From Massilia sp. ZL223 (GTDB lineage Bacteria > Pseudomonadota > Gammaproteobacteria > Burkholderiales > Burkholderiaceae_D), in the NCBI RefSeq assembly GCF_018119395.1, contig NZ_JAGPWD010000011.1:61649-125648 (forward strand): 64,000 bases of DNA, read 5' to 3'. The notes below the pieces were generated by a model. That model was not told where the DNA came from, did not search any database, and saw only the letters and a list, made by a program, of their open reading frames with translations. Positions 17,748 through 27,755 of the stretch are shown piece by piece; the first letter of the stretch is position 1, and each line of letters begins with the position of its first letter. Made by a program: the position numbers and the translations under genes.

Positions 17748-20620
17748 GCCTGACCCGCATCGGGGGGACTGGGGTCGTTCTCCGGGTTGTCGTCCGGTAG
17801 AAGGCGGATTTCGACATCGCCCATGGCATAGGTCTGGAGGATGCCGGTGCGTCCTTCGTCGTCCGTCACCCCTTCGATGGTGGTGCCGTTCTCGTGGCGG
17901 ACGACGTAGCGCCGCCCCTTGGCGGGCATGCCGGTCTGGCGGTCGATCACGATCACTCGCTCGTCGGTCTCGAGTGAGGTCGCCGGCAGCTTCAGCCCGA
18001 CCGGCGAACCGGCGCCGCCGGTCAGGTAGTCGACCGCTCCCGATTTGATCACGTGCTTGCCACTGCTCTGGTGGGTGATGGTGCCGCCGTCCCAGTCCGT
18101 CTGGGTACCTTGCGAGACCACCTTCACCGACGGCGCCTCCAGGTCGATGCCCTTCGCCGCGATCAGGCTGATGCGGCCGGATGACTTGATCTCGATATCG
18201 CCCTTGTCGGTCTGCACCACGATGTTGCCGCGCCCCGCGATCAGCCTGAGCCCGAGTTCGTAGGCGAACAGGTTTAATGCCCTGGCGGCGCGCAGGAACA
18301 GGCCGCGCCCGGCCGCCACCTCGGTGTCGCCGGCCGAGACCAGGTCGATCTTGTTCCGGGCGCCCAGTGCGATATTGTCTTCACTTGCCAGCATCACGCC
18401 GGCCGGCGCCGTCATCGCCGCTATCGACTGGCCGCCCTTGCCGGTCGTCGCCGGGGCCAGGTTCGAGCCTTCATCCCAGCGCCGCAGCTTGTCGACCAGC
18501 TCCGCCAGGCGCGGCCTGGCCTGCTCGTATTCGCCGTGGTCGGCCGCCAGCTTGCCCAGTTCTTCCAGTACGCCCTGCATCACTTCGCCGATACCCACCA
18601 GGCCGCTGCGCTCGAGCTGGCCGCCTCCATCCCCGGCCTTGCCGCCGGCGCTGATCAGGACGCCCTCCCCGCCGCGTACCGCCACCGACTTGTCGCTGCG
18701 CAGCTCCGCGCCCTCGCCGCGCGGGGCCGCCTGGCCGTTGGCGCGCGGTTCGCCCAGCCAGCCCAGATTCAGCTCGGAGGCCGCATGCTCGCTCGCCAGC
18801 TGGACGCCGATCTGGCCGGGCGTGTCGTCGAACATCAGCTGGCCGCCGCGCGTGCCGCGCACTTCCTGGCTGCGCATCCCGGACAGATAGCGGTTGCCGG
18901 GCAATTCGCCCAGGCGGCTCAGGGCCGGCGGCTGGGAACGCTGGTTGTAGAGCTGGGACAGGATCACGGGCCGGTCAGGGTCGCCGCCGAGGAAGGCGAC
19001 CAGCACCTCGCTGCCCACCCGCGGCAGGGCGAGCGTCCCGGATTGCTGCTTGCTGCCCGGACCGCTCCCGGCCCAGTTTGAGGCCACCCGCACCCAGGCC
19101 GAGTCGGCCGGCGTGTCGGACGCTCCGGCGCCATGCGCTTGCCGATGGTCTTGCGCACGCATGCCGGGAAAGCGGATTTTCACCCTCCCCAACCCATCGC
19201 AATGCACTTCCTCGCCCGGCGGACCGGTGACGATGGCGCTTTGGAGCTGCGGATGCGGCAGGTCGAAGCGCGGGTCGAAGGCGGGGACCAGCGGAATGCC
19301 GCGCCGGACGGCGTCGAAACTGACGCGCGCCCGCGAGCTCGCCAAGGGGTCGCCCCGCCCGTCGAGCAGCATCTGCGCCCCAGTGTCGCGATAAGGCCCC
19401 ATCAGGCGGCGCACGCGCGTGGCCACGTCCCCCGGCAGATTGCTCTCGGCTTCGATGCGCAGCGAGGTCACGACGAAATCGCGCTCGGCCGGCGGATGGG
19501 CGTCGATTTCCGGGTGGCCGCTCAGGCTGAAGTATTCGCCCGCGCGCAGGTCGCGTACCGTGCCCTCGCCATGGAAGCACTTGGTCTCGAATTCGTGCCG
19601 GTTCATGCGCACCTGGCCCAGCCGCCAGTGGTCTTCGACGTCGTTGCCGGCGTGCGGCATCTCGACCACGTAGTCGTCCAGGCTGGCCGCGAGCTCGTTG
19701 CCGCTGCGGCCCTGGTCGGCCATGCTGCGCGCGGAGGAGGTCATGAACTGGGTGCCGAGCGGGTTGCGGTAGTCCCAGCTGTGGCGCGTGGTGCTGCCCG
19801 GCTGCAGGCGGCGCGCCGCGCACCAGGAAACGATGGTGTCGCGTTCTTCGGTAGCGTCGTCGCGGTGATAGCGCACGCTGCCGGCGCCGCTGCGGGGCAG
19901 CGAGTTGGGGTCGGCAAACAGCACCAGCGTATGCGCCGGCACCGCCGCGCGCTCGGGGTCGATCCCATCTTCCTGCTCGCGGCCGGAACGCCCGCGCCCG
20001 GAGCGGGCCAGGCCGGGACGGAAATACCAGGCCACCCCGCGCCGCTTGAGCAGGCGGCGCACGAAGGCGGCGTCGGATTCGTTGTGCTGCATGGTCTGCT
20101 CGCGCGCCGGGAACTGCCGCATGTCGAACAACGGGTCGAGTTCGTAGTCGAAGGCGCTGGCCATCACGCCGTTGGAGCGGCTCCATTCCTCGAACAGGAC
20201 CTGGACGATATCGAGCTCGCTCTGGTAGCGGAACACCCGGCTGTTGATGCGCTTTTCCATGATCGCCAGCGCATCGCGGATCACCAGCTGGTAGACGGCC
20301 AGGCCGCCGTCGTAGTCGCCGGCCCTCGCCTCGGCCACGATGCCGCACACGCCGCGCAGCTGGCCGCGGTCGGTCACCAGCTGGACTTCGGCGGGAAGCG
20401 CGATCAGTTCCTTGAGCGGGAGGCGCGGCGTCGAGGCGACGCAGGTGACCACGTATTCCAGGCCCCCGCACACCGATTCGCAGCCACTGACTCGCTGCGG
20501 CAGCAGGACTTCATCGGCGAGGTGGTCGGCATGCCCGAGCCGCAGGCGGATGGGCCGGTGGGCGGTCGTCAGCGACTTCTCGTGCTGTAGCATGCGCAGG
20601 AATTCGCTCGCGCTGTCCAA
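17744..20620 (-). CDS. vgrG: type VI secretion tip protein VgrG
   Basis: 958 residues. The gp27/gp5-like head occupies about 1-480 and the needle region follows. GGKAGDGGGQLERSGLVGIGEVMQG and KIDLVSAGDTEVAAGRGLFLRAARALNLF belong to the DUF2345 extension. After it, a short beta domain (RVIVIDRQTGMPAKGRRYVVRHENG to VEIRLL) looks transthyretin-like and is a likely docking site for the effector encoded next. I chose the TTG at 20620 because AGGAGAG lies 5-8 nt upstream and the reading begins DSASEFLRML, the usual VgrG start; an ATG at 20671 lacks a good ribosome site. No other T6SS structural genes are present, so this is an orphan vgrG island. Confidence 0.93.
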   Translation of the reverse strand: MDSASEFLRMLQHEKSLTTAHRPIRLRLGHADHLADEVLLPQRVSGCESVCGGLEYVVTCVASTPRLPLKELIALPAEVQLVTDRGQLRGVCGIVAEARAGDYDGGLAVYQLVIRDALAIMEKRINSRVFRYQSELDIVQVLFEEWSRSNGVMASAFDYELDPLFDMRQFPAREQTMQHNESDAAFVRRLLKRRGVAWYFRPGLARSGRGRSGREQEDGIDPERAAVPAHTLVLFADPNSLPRSGAGSVRYHRDDATEERDTIVSWCAARRLQPGSTTRHSWDYRNPLGTQFMTSSARSMADQGRSGNELAASLDDYVVEMPHAGNDVEDHWRLGQVRMNRHEFETKCFHGEGTVRDLRAGEYFSLSGHPEIDAHPPAERDFVVTSLRIEAESNLPGDVATRVRRLMGPYRDTGAQMLLDGRGDPLASSRARVSFDAVRRGIPLVPAFDPRFDLPHPQLQSAIVTGPPGEEVHCDGLGRVKIRFPGMRAQDHRQAHGAGASDTPADSAWVRVASNWAGSGPGSKQQSGTLALPRVGSEVLVAFLGGDPDRPVILSQLYNQRSQPPALSRLGELPGNRYLSGMRSQEVRGTRGGQLMFDDTPGQIGVQLASEHAASELNLGWLGEPRANGQAAPRGEGAELRSDKSVAVRGGEGVLISAGGKAGDGGGQLERSGLVGIGEVMQGVLEELGKLAADHGEYEQARPRLAELVDKLRRWDEGSNLAPATTGKGGQSIAAMTAPAGVMLASEDNIALGARNKIDLVSAGDTEVAAGRGLFLRAARALNLFAYELGLRLIAGRGNIVVQTDKGDIEIKSSGRISLIAAKGIDLEAPSVKVVSQGTQTDWDGGTITHQSSGKHVIKSGAVDYLTGGAGSPVGLKLPATSLETDERVIVIDRQTGMPAKGRRYVVRHENGTTIEGVTDDEGRTGILQTYAMGDVEIRLLPDDNPENDPSPPDAGQA

Positions 20621-20791
20621 GTGTCTCTCCTGTTGGGGAAAATGGCCCCGCTGTCGCAGCGGAGTAAACATCTTGGCAGAGCAGCAGGATTTACAACTTG
20701 CTTCGGATCATGGCGATCCGGCTGAAATTTTGTGAACTTCCCTGTATTGACGTGGTCGGCGCGCGCCGTTTGAGCCCGTTCCGAATCCGCC

Positions 20792-21595
20792 TCAGAGGCC
20801 GGTCAGCCCCTGGAGCCGGGGGATGGCCGCCAGGGCGTTGCGGTGGGTCGCGCGCCTCACCTCGTCGTCGGACAGGCCGCGCAACCCGCCCAGGGTAGCG
20901 CCGATGGCGGGCAGCTGCTCCGGGCTGTTGCGGCCCGGATGCACCCAGGCCGGAGGAATGTCCGGGGCGTCGGTTTCCAGGACGATCGCGTCCAGGGGCA
21001 GCTCGGCGGCCAGCCGGCGGATCTGCAGCGCCCGGCTAAAGGTCATGGCGCCGCCGAAGCCCAGGTGGAAGCCCAGGTCGATGAAGTTCTGCGCCTGCTG
21101 GAAGCTGCCGTTGAAGGCGTGCGCGATGCCGCCCGGCGGCGTGATCTGGCGCAGGTGCTTGAGCACCTGGTCTTGCGAACGCCGCACATGCATCAGGGCC
21201 GGCAGGCCGAAGTCGCGCGCGATGCGCAGCTGCTCGCGAAAATAACGTTCCTGCTTCTCGCGCATCGCCGGTTCGCACAGCATCGGGATGAAGAAATCCA
21301 GTCCGATCTCGCCCACGCCCACGAATTTGGGATCACCCATGGCTGCTTCGACCGCCGCGCGCAGCGCGGCCAGGTCCTCGTCCTGCGCCTGCGGCACGAA
21401 GATCGGATGAATGCCCAGCGCATAGCAGGCGTTCGGAATGCGCGCCGCCAGGCCGGCCACGGTGGCGAAGTTCCCGCGGTCGACCGCCACCAGCACGATC
21501 ATCGACACCCCTGCTTCCCCGGCCTGGCGCGCGACCCCGACGGCATCGCCGCCGAATTCATGCGCGTCCAGGTGGCAGTGGGTGTCGATCCACAT
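20792..21595 (-). CDS. TatD-family metal-dependent hydrolase
   Basis: 267 residues, the standard length. MWIDTHCHLD starts at the first two metal-binding His residues. EIGLDFF contains the bridging Glu, LMHVRRS the next His, GGIAHAFNGS another His site, and VLETDAPDIPP the metal-binding Asp. TatD enzymes are 3'-5' exonucleases or esterases of the amidohydrolase fold; this one is closest in look to YcfH/TatD-like proteins. It lies 2 nt after lolD and probably shares its transcript. About 170 nt separate it from vgrG. Confidence 0.93.
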   Translation of the reverse strand: MWIDTHCHLDAHEFGGDAVGVARQAGEAGVSMIVLVAVDRGNFATVAGLAARIPNACYALGIHPIFVPQAQDEDLAALRAAVEAAMGDPKFVGVGEIGLDFFIPMLCEPAMREKQERYFREQLRIARDFGLPALMHVRRSQDQVLKHLRQITPPGGIAHAFNGSFQQAQNFIDLGFHLGFGGAMTFSRALQIRRLAAELPLDAIVLETDAPDIPPAWVHPGRNSPEQLPAIGATLGGLRGLSDDEVRRATHRNALAAIPRLQGLTGL

Positions 21596-21597
21596 GT

Positions 21598-22293
21598 TCA
21601 GGCCTCCAGCGGCTGCAGGCCGTGCTCGGTCAGGCGCAGCACGCGGTCGCAGCGGCGCGCCAGCTCCATGTCGTGGGTCACGATCACGAAGGCGGTGCCC
21701 AGGGTGCGCGACAACTCAAGCATCAGGTCGAAGATGTTCTGGGCCGTGCTGTGGTCCAGGTTGCCGGTCGGTTCGTCGGCCAGCACGCAGGCCGGCTGGG
21801 TCACCAGCGCGCGCGCCAGGGCCACGCGCTGGCGCTCGCCGCCCGACAGCTCGCCGGGACGGTGGATGACGCGCTTGCCCAGTCCCACGCGCTCGAGGAT
21901 GGCCTGGGCCTTCTGCATGGCGCTGTCGCGCTGCTCGCGCCGGATCAGCAGCGGCATCATGACGTTGTCCAGCGCCGAGAATTCCGGCAGCAGGTGGTGG
22001 AACTGGTAGACGAAGCCGAGCGAGGTGTTGCGCAGCTCGCCGCGGCGCGCTTCCGACAGGGTTGCGAAATCCTCGCCATGCAGGGTGACGCTGCCGGTGC
22101 TCGGGGTATCGAGGCCGCCCAGCAGGTGCAGCAGGGTCGACTTGCCCGAGCCGGACGCGCCGACGATGGCCACGCGCTCGCCGCGGTGCACGGCGAAGTC
22201 GATGCGGTCGAGCACCTGCACGGTGTAGTCGCCCTGTTTGAAGGTCTTGCTTAAGGCCCGGCAGGCCAGGACCGGTGCGGACGTGTTACTCAT
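21598..22293 (-). CDS. lolD: lipoprotein-releasing system ATP-binding protein LolD
   Basis: 231 residues. Walker [11 protein letters not shown]-loop [22 protein letters not shown] (with the LolD-typical HHLLPEF), signature [15 protein letters not shown], Walker [12 protein letters not shown] and the H-loop His in VTHD are all present. It powers release of lipoproteins from the inner membrane to LolA. It overlaps the upstream lolE-like gene by 8 nt, giving the order lolC-lolE-lolD-tatD on the minus strand. Confidence 0.97.
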   Translation of the reverse strand: MSNTSAPVLACRALSKTFKQGDYTVQVLDRIDFAVHRGERVAIVGASGSGKSTLLHLLGGLDTPSTGSVTLHGEDFATLSEARRGELRNTSLGFVYQFHHLLPEFSALDNVMMPLLIRREQRDSAMQKAQAILERVGLGKRVIHRPGELSGGERQRVALARALVTQPACVLADEPTGNLDHSTAQNIFDLMLELSRTLGTAFVIVTHDMELARRCDRVLRLTEHGLQPLEA

Positions 22294-23551
22294 AGCGCAG
22301 CGCCTCCGCAGGTTTCACGCGCGCCGCCGAGCGGCTCGGATAGAGCGTGGCGGCGAAGGCCAGCAGCACCGACACGACGCCGATGCGGGCCACGTCCGGC
22401 CAGCGCAGCTCGGACGGAACGGTACTGATCAGGTAGATATCTTTCGACAAGAACTGCACTCCCAGCAGGTTTTCAATAAAGGGGACGATGACGTCGATGT
22501 TCAGGGCCACCAGCACGCCCAGCAGCACGCCGGCCACGGTGCCGAGCAGCCCGATCACGGCGCCCTGGATCATGAAGATCTTCTGGATCGATGCGGGCGA
22601 GGCGCCGAGCGTGCGCAGGATAGCGATATCGGCCTGCTTGTCGGTCACCGTCATCACCAGGCTCGACACCAGGTTGAAGGCGGCCACCGCGATGATCAGG
22701 GTCAGCACGATGAACATCATCTTCTTTTCGGTCTGCACGGCCGCGAACCAGTTGGCGTTGAGCTTGGACCAGTCGCGGATCACCACGCCGGCCGGCAAGG
22801 TGGTTTTGAGTTCCTCGGCCACCTGGGGCGCGTCGCGCACCTGGGCTATGCGCAGGCGCAGCCCGGCCGGGGCGCGCAGGCGCTCCATGCGCTGCGCATC
22901 CTCGATATGCACGAAGGAGAACGAGGCGTCGAAGTCCGGATGGCCGGACTTGAAGATGCCGACCACGGTGAAGGAACGGGTGCGCGGCAGCATGCCCGCC
23001 GGCGTGGTCTGGGCATGCGCCATCAGCATGGTGATCTTGTCGCCCACGCCCACGTTCAGCGCGCGCGCCAGCAGGTCGCCCAGCACGATGTTGAACTGCC
23101 CCGGCTGCAGCGCCGCGAAGCTGCCCTGGACCACCTGGCGCGCCACGTCCGACACCTTCTCCTCTTCGCCCGGCAGCACGCCGCGGATGGCTGAAGGCCG
23201 CATGGCGCCGTCGCGCAGCAGCATGCCCTGGGTCTCGACGAAGGGCGCGGCGCCGCGTACGGCCGGGTGCTGCCCCGCCTTCTGCGCGGCGGCGCGCCAG
23301 TCCGGCATGCCGCCTTCCTCGTTGAAGACCTCGACGTGGGCGAGCACCGACAGCATGCGGTCGGTGACGTCCTTCTGGAAGCCGTTCATCACCGACAGCA
23401 CGATGATCAGGGCCGCGACGCCGAGCGCGATGCCGGTGACCGAAATCAGCGAAATGAAGGAGATGAAGCTGTTGCGCCCGCTGCGCTTGCCGGCGCGCGT
23501 ATAGCGCAGGCCGACCAGCCATTCGTAGGGCAGTGTCTGGATAAAGCTCAT
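22286..23551 (-). CDS. lolE: lipoprotein-releasing permease, LolC/LolE family (copy 2)
   Basis: 421 residues. One N-terminal membrane helix (about 27-50), a large periplasmic domain (about 55-270), and three C-terminal helices form the MacB/LolC-type fold. The start [49 protein letters not shown] is highly typical. It pairs with LolD to extract lipoproteins. It overlaps lolD by 8 nt. A close paralogue lies 43 nt upstream, so the complex may be a LolC-LolE heterodimer; which copy is C and which is E is assigned only by order. Confidence 0.92.
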   Translation of the reverse strand: MSFIQTLPYEWLVGLRYTRAGKRSGRNSFISFISLISVTGIALGVAALIIVLSVMNGFQKDVTDRMLSVLAHVEVFNEEGGMPDWRAAAQKAGQHPAVRGAAPFVETQGMLLRDGAMRPSAIRGVLPGEEEKVSDVARQVVQGSFAALQPGQFNIVLGDLLARALNVGVGDKITMLMAHAQTTPAGMLPRTRSFTVVGIFKSGHPDFDASFSFVHIEDAQRMERLRAPAGLRLRIAQVRDAPQVAEELKTTLPAGVVIRDWSKLNANWFAAVQTEKKMMFIVLTLIIAVAAFNLVSSLVMTVTDKQADIAILRTLGASPASIQKIFMIQGAVIGLLGTVAGVLLGVLVALNIDVIVPFIENLLGVQFLSKDIYLISTVPSELRWPDVARIGVVSVLLAFAATLYPSRSAARVKPAEALRYE

Positions 23552-23594
23552 GGTTTCCTGAATATTTGTTGCAGAGCGCAGTTTGCCATAGGCC

Positions 23595-24875
23595 TCACTC
23601 GTAGCGCAGCGCTTCGGCCGGCTTCACGCGCGAGGCCGACCAGCTCGGATAGATCGTCGCCAGGAAGGACAGCAGCACCGCCACCCCGCCGATCCAGCTC
23701 ACGTCTCCCCAGCGCAGCTCGGACGGAATCGAGTCGATCAGGTAGACCTCCTGCGACAGGAAGCGTACGTTGAAGAGCTGTTCGATGCTTGAAACGATCG
23801 CGCCAACGTTGAGCGCCAGCAGGATGCCGGACACCACGCCCAGCGCCGCGCCCAGCAGGCCCACCAGGGTGCCCTGCACCATGAAGATTTTCATGATCGA
23901 ACCCGGCGAGGCGCCCAGGGTGCGCAGGATGGCGATGTCGGCCTGCTTGTCGCGCACCGTCATGACCAGGGTCGACACCAGGTTGAAGGCGGCCACGGCC
24001 ACGATCATGGTCAGGATGATGAACATCATGCGCTTTTGCGACTCGACCGCCGCGAACCAGATGTAGTTGACCTTGGTCCAGTCTCGCAGCACCAGGTCGC
24101 CCGACATGCTGCGGTGCAGTTCCTCGGCCACCTGCGGGGCCTGGTGCAGGTCCTTCAGGCGCAGGCGGATGCCGGTCGGGGCCGGCGCATCCAGCGCGCC
24201 CTCGGCGTCGTTCAGGTGCATGAAGCCGAGCGAGGAATCGAATTCGAAGTGTCCGGCCTCGAAGATCCCGGCCACCACCAGCGCGCGGGTGCGCGGCAGC
24301 GCATCGGATGCGGCGCCCGGCATCCCCGGCACACCGTTCGAGGCCAGCAGCAGGGTCACGCGATCGCCCACGCCCACATCCAGCGCCTTCGCCAGCGCGC
24401 TGCCCAGCACCACCTTGTAGCTGCCCGGCTGCAGGGCATCGAAGCTGCCCTGGCGCATATGGCGGCTCACGTCCGACACCCTGGCCTCGTCCTGCGGCAG
24501 CACGCCGCGCAGCAGCACCGGCTTCATGACTTCGCCGCTCAGCAGCATGGCCTGGGCGTCGAGGAAAGGCGCGGCGGCCGCGACCGCCGGGTTGCGCAGC
24601 GCTTCCCGGGTGGAGCTACGCCAGCCGCTCATGGCGCCGTGGACGTCGTAGACCTCGACATGGGACACCACCGACAGCATGCGGTTGGTGACTTCCTTGG
24701 TGAAGCCGTTCATCACCGACAGCACCACGATCAGGGCGGCGACGCCGAGCGCAATGCCGGTCACCGAGGCCATCGAGATGAACGAAATGAAGCGGTTGCG
24801 CCCGCTTTGCTTGCCGGCGCGGGTGTAGCGCAGGCCGATCTGCCATTCGTAGGGAAACTTGTGGGTGGTGCTCAT
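23595..24875 (-). CDS. lolC: lipoprotein-releasing permease, LolC/LolE family (copy 1)
   Basis: 426 residues with the same architecture as the next gene. The N-terminus ([44 protein letters not shown]) and C-terminus ([18 protein letters not shown]) are near-identical to its neighbour, while the periplasmic parts differ, for example an extra segment around SNGVPGMPGAASDALPR. It is the first gene of the lol operon. The gap between the two copies contains no terminator, so they should be co-transcribed with lolD and tatD. The gene name follows operon order and is provisional. Confidence 0.9.
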   Translation of the reverse strand: MSTTHKFPYEWQIGLRYTRAGKQSGRNRFISFISMASVTGIALGVAALIVVLSVMNGFTKEVTNRMLSVVSHVEVYDVHGAMSGWRSSTREALRNPAVAAAAPFLDAQAMLLSGEVMKPVLLRGVLPQDEARVSDVSRHMRQGSFDALQPGSYKVVLGSALAKALDVGVGDRVTLLLASNGVPGMPGAASDALPRTRALVVAGIFEAGHFEFDSSLGFMHLNDAEGALDAPAPTGIRLRLKDLHQAPQVAEELHRSMSGDLVLRDWTKVNYIWFAAVESQKRMMFIILTMIVAVAAFNLVSTLVMTVRDKQADIAILRTLGASPGSIMKIFMVQGTLVGLLGAALGVVSGILLALNVGAIVSSIEQLFNVRFLSQEVYLIDSIPSELRWGDVSWIGGVAVLLSFLATIYPSWSASRVKPAEALRYE

Positions 24876-25031
24876 GAAATCCGGTTCAGGGTCGTCAACC
24901 CCGCAGTTTGCCAGACAAACCCCTTACCTGGCATGAATTGTTAAAAGTACCAGATTATACGAGTAACAAGCAGGTGCCGGAAAACCTCCCCGCAGTTCTC
25001 GTCCGGGCCCCGTTTGGCCTAAAATAGAGGG

Positions 25032-26051
25032 ATGTCCAAGATCACGCTCGTCCTGCCCTACGCACTGCCCCTCCCCGAATTCGCTCCCGACCTGGTGCGC
25101 GCCTTGAACGCCCCCGGGCTGGCCGCCCTGCTCACGCGCACCTCGCAGCACGCGCGCGTGCCGGTGAGCGAGGACGTGCGCGCCCTGCCGCACGAGCAGT
25201 GGCTGGCGCGCGCCCTGGGCGCCGGGCAGGACGGCAAGCCTGCCTTCGCCGGCGCGGCCATGCGCGGCTTCGGCCTGGACCCGGCGGACGGCACCTGGTT
25301 CATCGTCAACCCGGCCCACATCCAGATTGCGCGCAGCCACCTGATGATGGCCGACCTGCGCCACCTGGCCCTGAGCGAGGACGACAGCCGCGCCCTGTTC
25401 GAGGCCGCCCGCCCCCTGTGCGAGGAAGCCGGCCATCCGCTGGTCTACGGCGACGCCCAGACCTGGTTCCTGCGCGCCGACGACTGGGCGGCGCTGGATA
25501 CCGCCACGCCGGACACGGCGGTCGGCATGGACCTGATCGATTTCATGCCCAAGGGCGAGCGCGCCATCGCCTACCGCCGCCTGCAGAACGAGGTCCAGAT
25601 GCTGTGGCATGCCCACCCGGTCAACGCCGCGCGCGAGGCGCGCCGCCTGCCGGCCGTGAACGCCTTCTGGCTGTGGGGCGCGGCACAGCCAGCGGCAGCG
25701 GACCGGGCCGCGCACCTGACGACCTACGCCGCGCCCGGCTGGCTGGCCGCGCTCGGCGCGCGCCGGCTCGCCGGCCTGCACGAACTCGACGGCGCGCTGC
25801 GGGACGACACCATGCTGGTGGCCGGCAACCTGGCCGAGGCGGCCATCGCGGCCGACTGGGGCAGCTGGGTGATGGCCATGCAGCAGCTGGAAGAACAGCT
25901 GTTCGCGCCCCTGCTCGCGGCCGTGAAGCAGGGCCGGGTGCGCGAACTGCGCCTGGTCCTGAGCAGCCGTGAAGGCCTCCTTGAATCGACGACTACCGGC
26001 ATGGCCCAGCGCAGCTTCTGGCGCCGTCCCACATTGGAACGACTGACTTGA
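25032..26051 (+). CDS. RpfE-like/phosphoglycerate-mutase-related regulatory protein
   Basis: 339 residues, soluble, no signal peptide. It resembles the COG4255-type proteins annotated as regulator RpfE or bisphosphoglycerate-independent phosphoglycerate mutase-like, which are found directly upstream of recJ in many betaproteobacteria. The conserved-looking stretches are AAMRGFGLDPADGTWFIVNPAHIQI and LPAVNAFWLWGAAQP. I do not see a complete phosphatase metal site. The stop overlaps the TTG start of recJ by 4 nt, so the two proteins are made together. The biochemical role is unknown. Confidence 0.78.
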   Translation: MSKITLVLPYALPLPEFAPDLVRALNAPGLAALLTRTSQHARVPVSEDVRALPHEQWLARALGAGQDGKPAFAGAAMRGFGLDPADGTWFIVNPAHIQIARSHLMMADLRHLALSEDDSRALFEAARPLCEEAGHPLVYGDAQTWFLRADDWAALDTATPDTAVGMDLIDFMPKGERAIAYRRLQNEVQMLWHAHPVNAAREARRLPAVNAFWLWGAAQPAAADRAAHLTTYAAPGWLAALGARRLAGLHELDGALRDDTMLVAGNLAEAAIAADWGSWVMAMQQLEEQLFAPLLAAVKQGRVRELRLVLSSREGLLESTTTGMAQRSFWRRPTLERLT

Positions 26052-27751
26052 GCATCAAGACCCGCATCGCCACCCGTCCCTGCCCCTTCCGTACCTCGGA
26101 ACTGCTGCGCCAGGGCGGCATCCATCCCGTGCTGGCCCGCATCTACGCGGCGCGCGGGCTGGAAGACCCGCGCGAGCTGGCCAGCGAGCTGGCCGCGCTC
26201 TCGCCCCCGAGCGGCCTGAAACACATCGACGCCGCCGCCGTCTTCCTCGCCGACGCGATCGGCGCGGGCAAGAAGATGACCATCGTCGCCGACTACGACT
26301 GCGACGGCGCCACCGCCTGCGCCACCGCGCTGCGCGGCCTGCGCGCGATGGGCGCCCGGGTCGACTACATCGTGCCCAACCGCTTCGAGTACGGCTACGG
26401 CCTGACGCCCGAGATCGTGGCGCTGACCGCGCGCGAAAAGGCGCCGGACATCATCATCACGGTCGACAACGGCATCGCCAGCATCGACGGCGTCCTGGAG
26501 GCAAAAGAGCGCGGCATCGACGTGGTCGTCACCGACCACCACCTGCCGGGCGAGGTGCTGCCGCCGGCTCGCGTGATCGTCAACCCCAACCAGCCCGAGT
26601 GCGGCTTCCCCAGCAAGCACCTGGCCGGTGTCGGCGTAGTGTTCTACGTGCTGCTGGCCCTGCGCGCGGAACTGCGCCGGCGCGGCGTGTTCGACGCCCA
26701 GACCCAGCCCAAGCTCGACAGCCTGCTCGACCTGGTGGCGCTGGGCACGGTGGCCGACGTGGTCAGGCTGGACGCCAACAACCGCATCCTGGTGGCCCAG
26801 GGCATCCGCCGCATGCGCGCGGGCCGCATGCATGCGGGCGTGGCCGCCCTGTTCCGTGTGGCCGGGCGCGAAGCGCGCTGCGCCTCGCCCTTCGACCTGG
26901 GCTTCGCGCTGGGTCCGCGCCTGAACGCCGCCGGCCGGCTGGAAGACATGTCGCTGGGGATCGAATGCCTGGTCACCGACGACGAAGGGCGGGCCTGGGC
27001 CATCGCCCAGCAGCTCAACGAGATCAACCTCAAGCGCCGCGAGATCGAAGCCGAGATGCAGGATACCGCCCTGCTCCACCTGGACAGCTTCGAGCCCTCC
27101 GGCGCAAGCACCATCGCCGTGTTCGACGAAGGCTGGCACCAGGGCGTGATCGGCATCGTCGCCTCGCGCCTGAAGGAAAAATTCTATCGCCCGACCATCA
27201 CCTTCGCCCCGGCCGGCGAGGGCTGGATCAAGGGCTCCGGACGCTCGATTCCGGGTTTCCACCTGCGCGACGCGCTCGACCTGGTGTCCAAGCGCGTGCC
27301 CGGCCTGATCGACAAGTTCGGCGGCCACGCGATGGCGGCCGGCCTGTCGATCCGCGCCGACGCCTTCCCGCACTTTTCGGAAGCCTTCGAGGCCGTAGGG
27401 CGCGCCTGGCTCACGGAAGCCCAGCTGGAACGCATCATCGAGACCGACGGCCCGCTGGAAGACGAGTACTACTCGACCCAGTTCATCGAGCTGTGCGACG
27501 GCCAGGTCTGGGGCCAGGGCTTCGCGCCGCCGGTGTTCTGCGACGAATTCCGCGTGGTCAGCCAGCGCGTGCTCAAGGAACGCCACCTCAAGCTGCTGCT
27601 GGAGAAGAACGGCCGCCGCTACGACGCCATCTGGTTCGGCCACAACGAGAGCCTGCCGGAGCGCGCGCGCGTGGCTTTCCGCCTGGACGCCAACGAATAC
27701 AACGGCGTGACCAAGGTCCAGCTGCTGGTCGAACACGCGGAACCGGCCTAA
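26048..27751 (+). CDS. recJ: single-stranded-DNA-specific exonuclease RecJ
   Basis: 567 residues, the usual RecJ length. The DHH phosphoesterase core has ADYDCDGATA (Asp82, Asp84 and Asp86), TVDNGIAS, the DHH motif in VVTDHHLPG and the DHHA1 GGHAMAAGLSI. RecJ degrades single-stranded DNA 5' to 3' in RecF-type recombination, mismatch repair and base excision repair. The start is TTG, overlapping the previous stop (TTGA), which is the only start consistent with MSIKTRIATRPCPFRTSELLRQGGIHPVLARIYAARG. The next gene begins 4 nt downstream. Confidence 0.96.
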   Translation: MSIKTRIATRPCPFRTSELLRQGGIHPVLARIYAARGLEDPRELASELAALSPPSGLKHIDAAAVFLADAIGAGKKMTIVADYDCDGATACATALRGLRAMGARVDYIVPNRFEYGYGLTPEIVALTAREKAPDIIITVDNGIASIDGVLEAKERGIDVVVTDHHLPGEVLPPARVIVNPNQPECGFPSKHLAGVGVVFYVLLALRAELRRRGVFDAQTQPKLDSLLDLVALGTVADVVRLDANNRILVAQGIRRMRAGRMHAGVAALFRVAGREARCASPFDLGFALGPRLNAAGRLEDMSLGIECLVTDDEGRAWAIAQQLNEINLKRREIEAEMQDTALLHLDSFEPSGASTIAVFDEGWHQGVIGIVASRLKEKFYRPTITFAPAGEGWIKGSGRSIPGFHLRDALDLVSKRVPGLIDKFGGHAMAAGLSIRADAFPHFSEAFEAVGRAWLTEAQLERIIETDGPLEDEYYSTQFIELCDGQVWGQGFAPPVFCDEFRVVSQRVLKERHLKLLLEKNGRRYDAIWFGHNESLPERARVAFRLDANEYNGVTKVQLLVEHAEPA

Positions 27752-27755
27752 CCGG

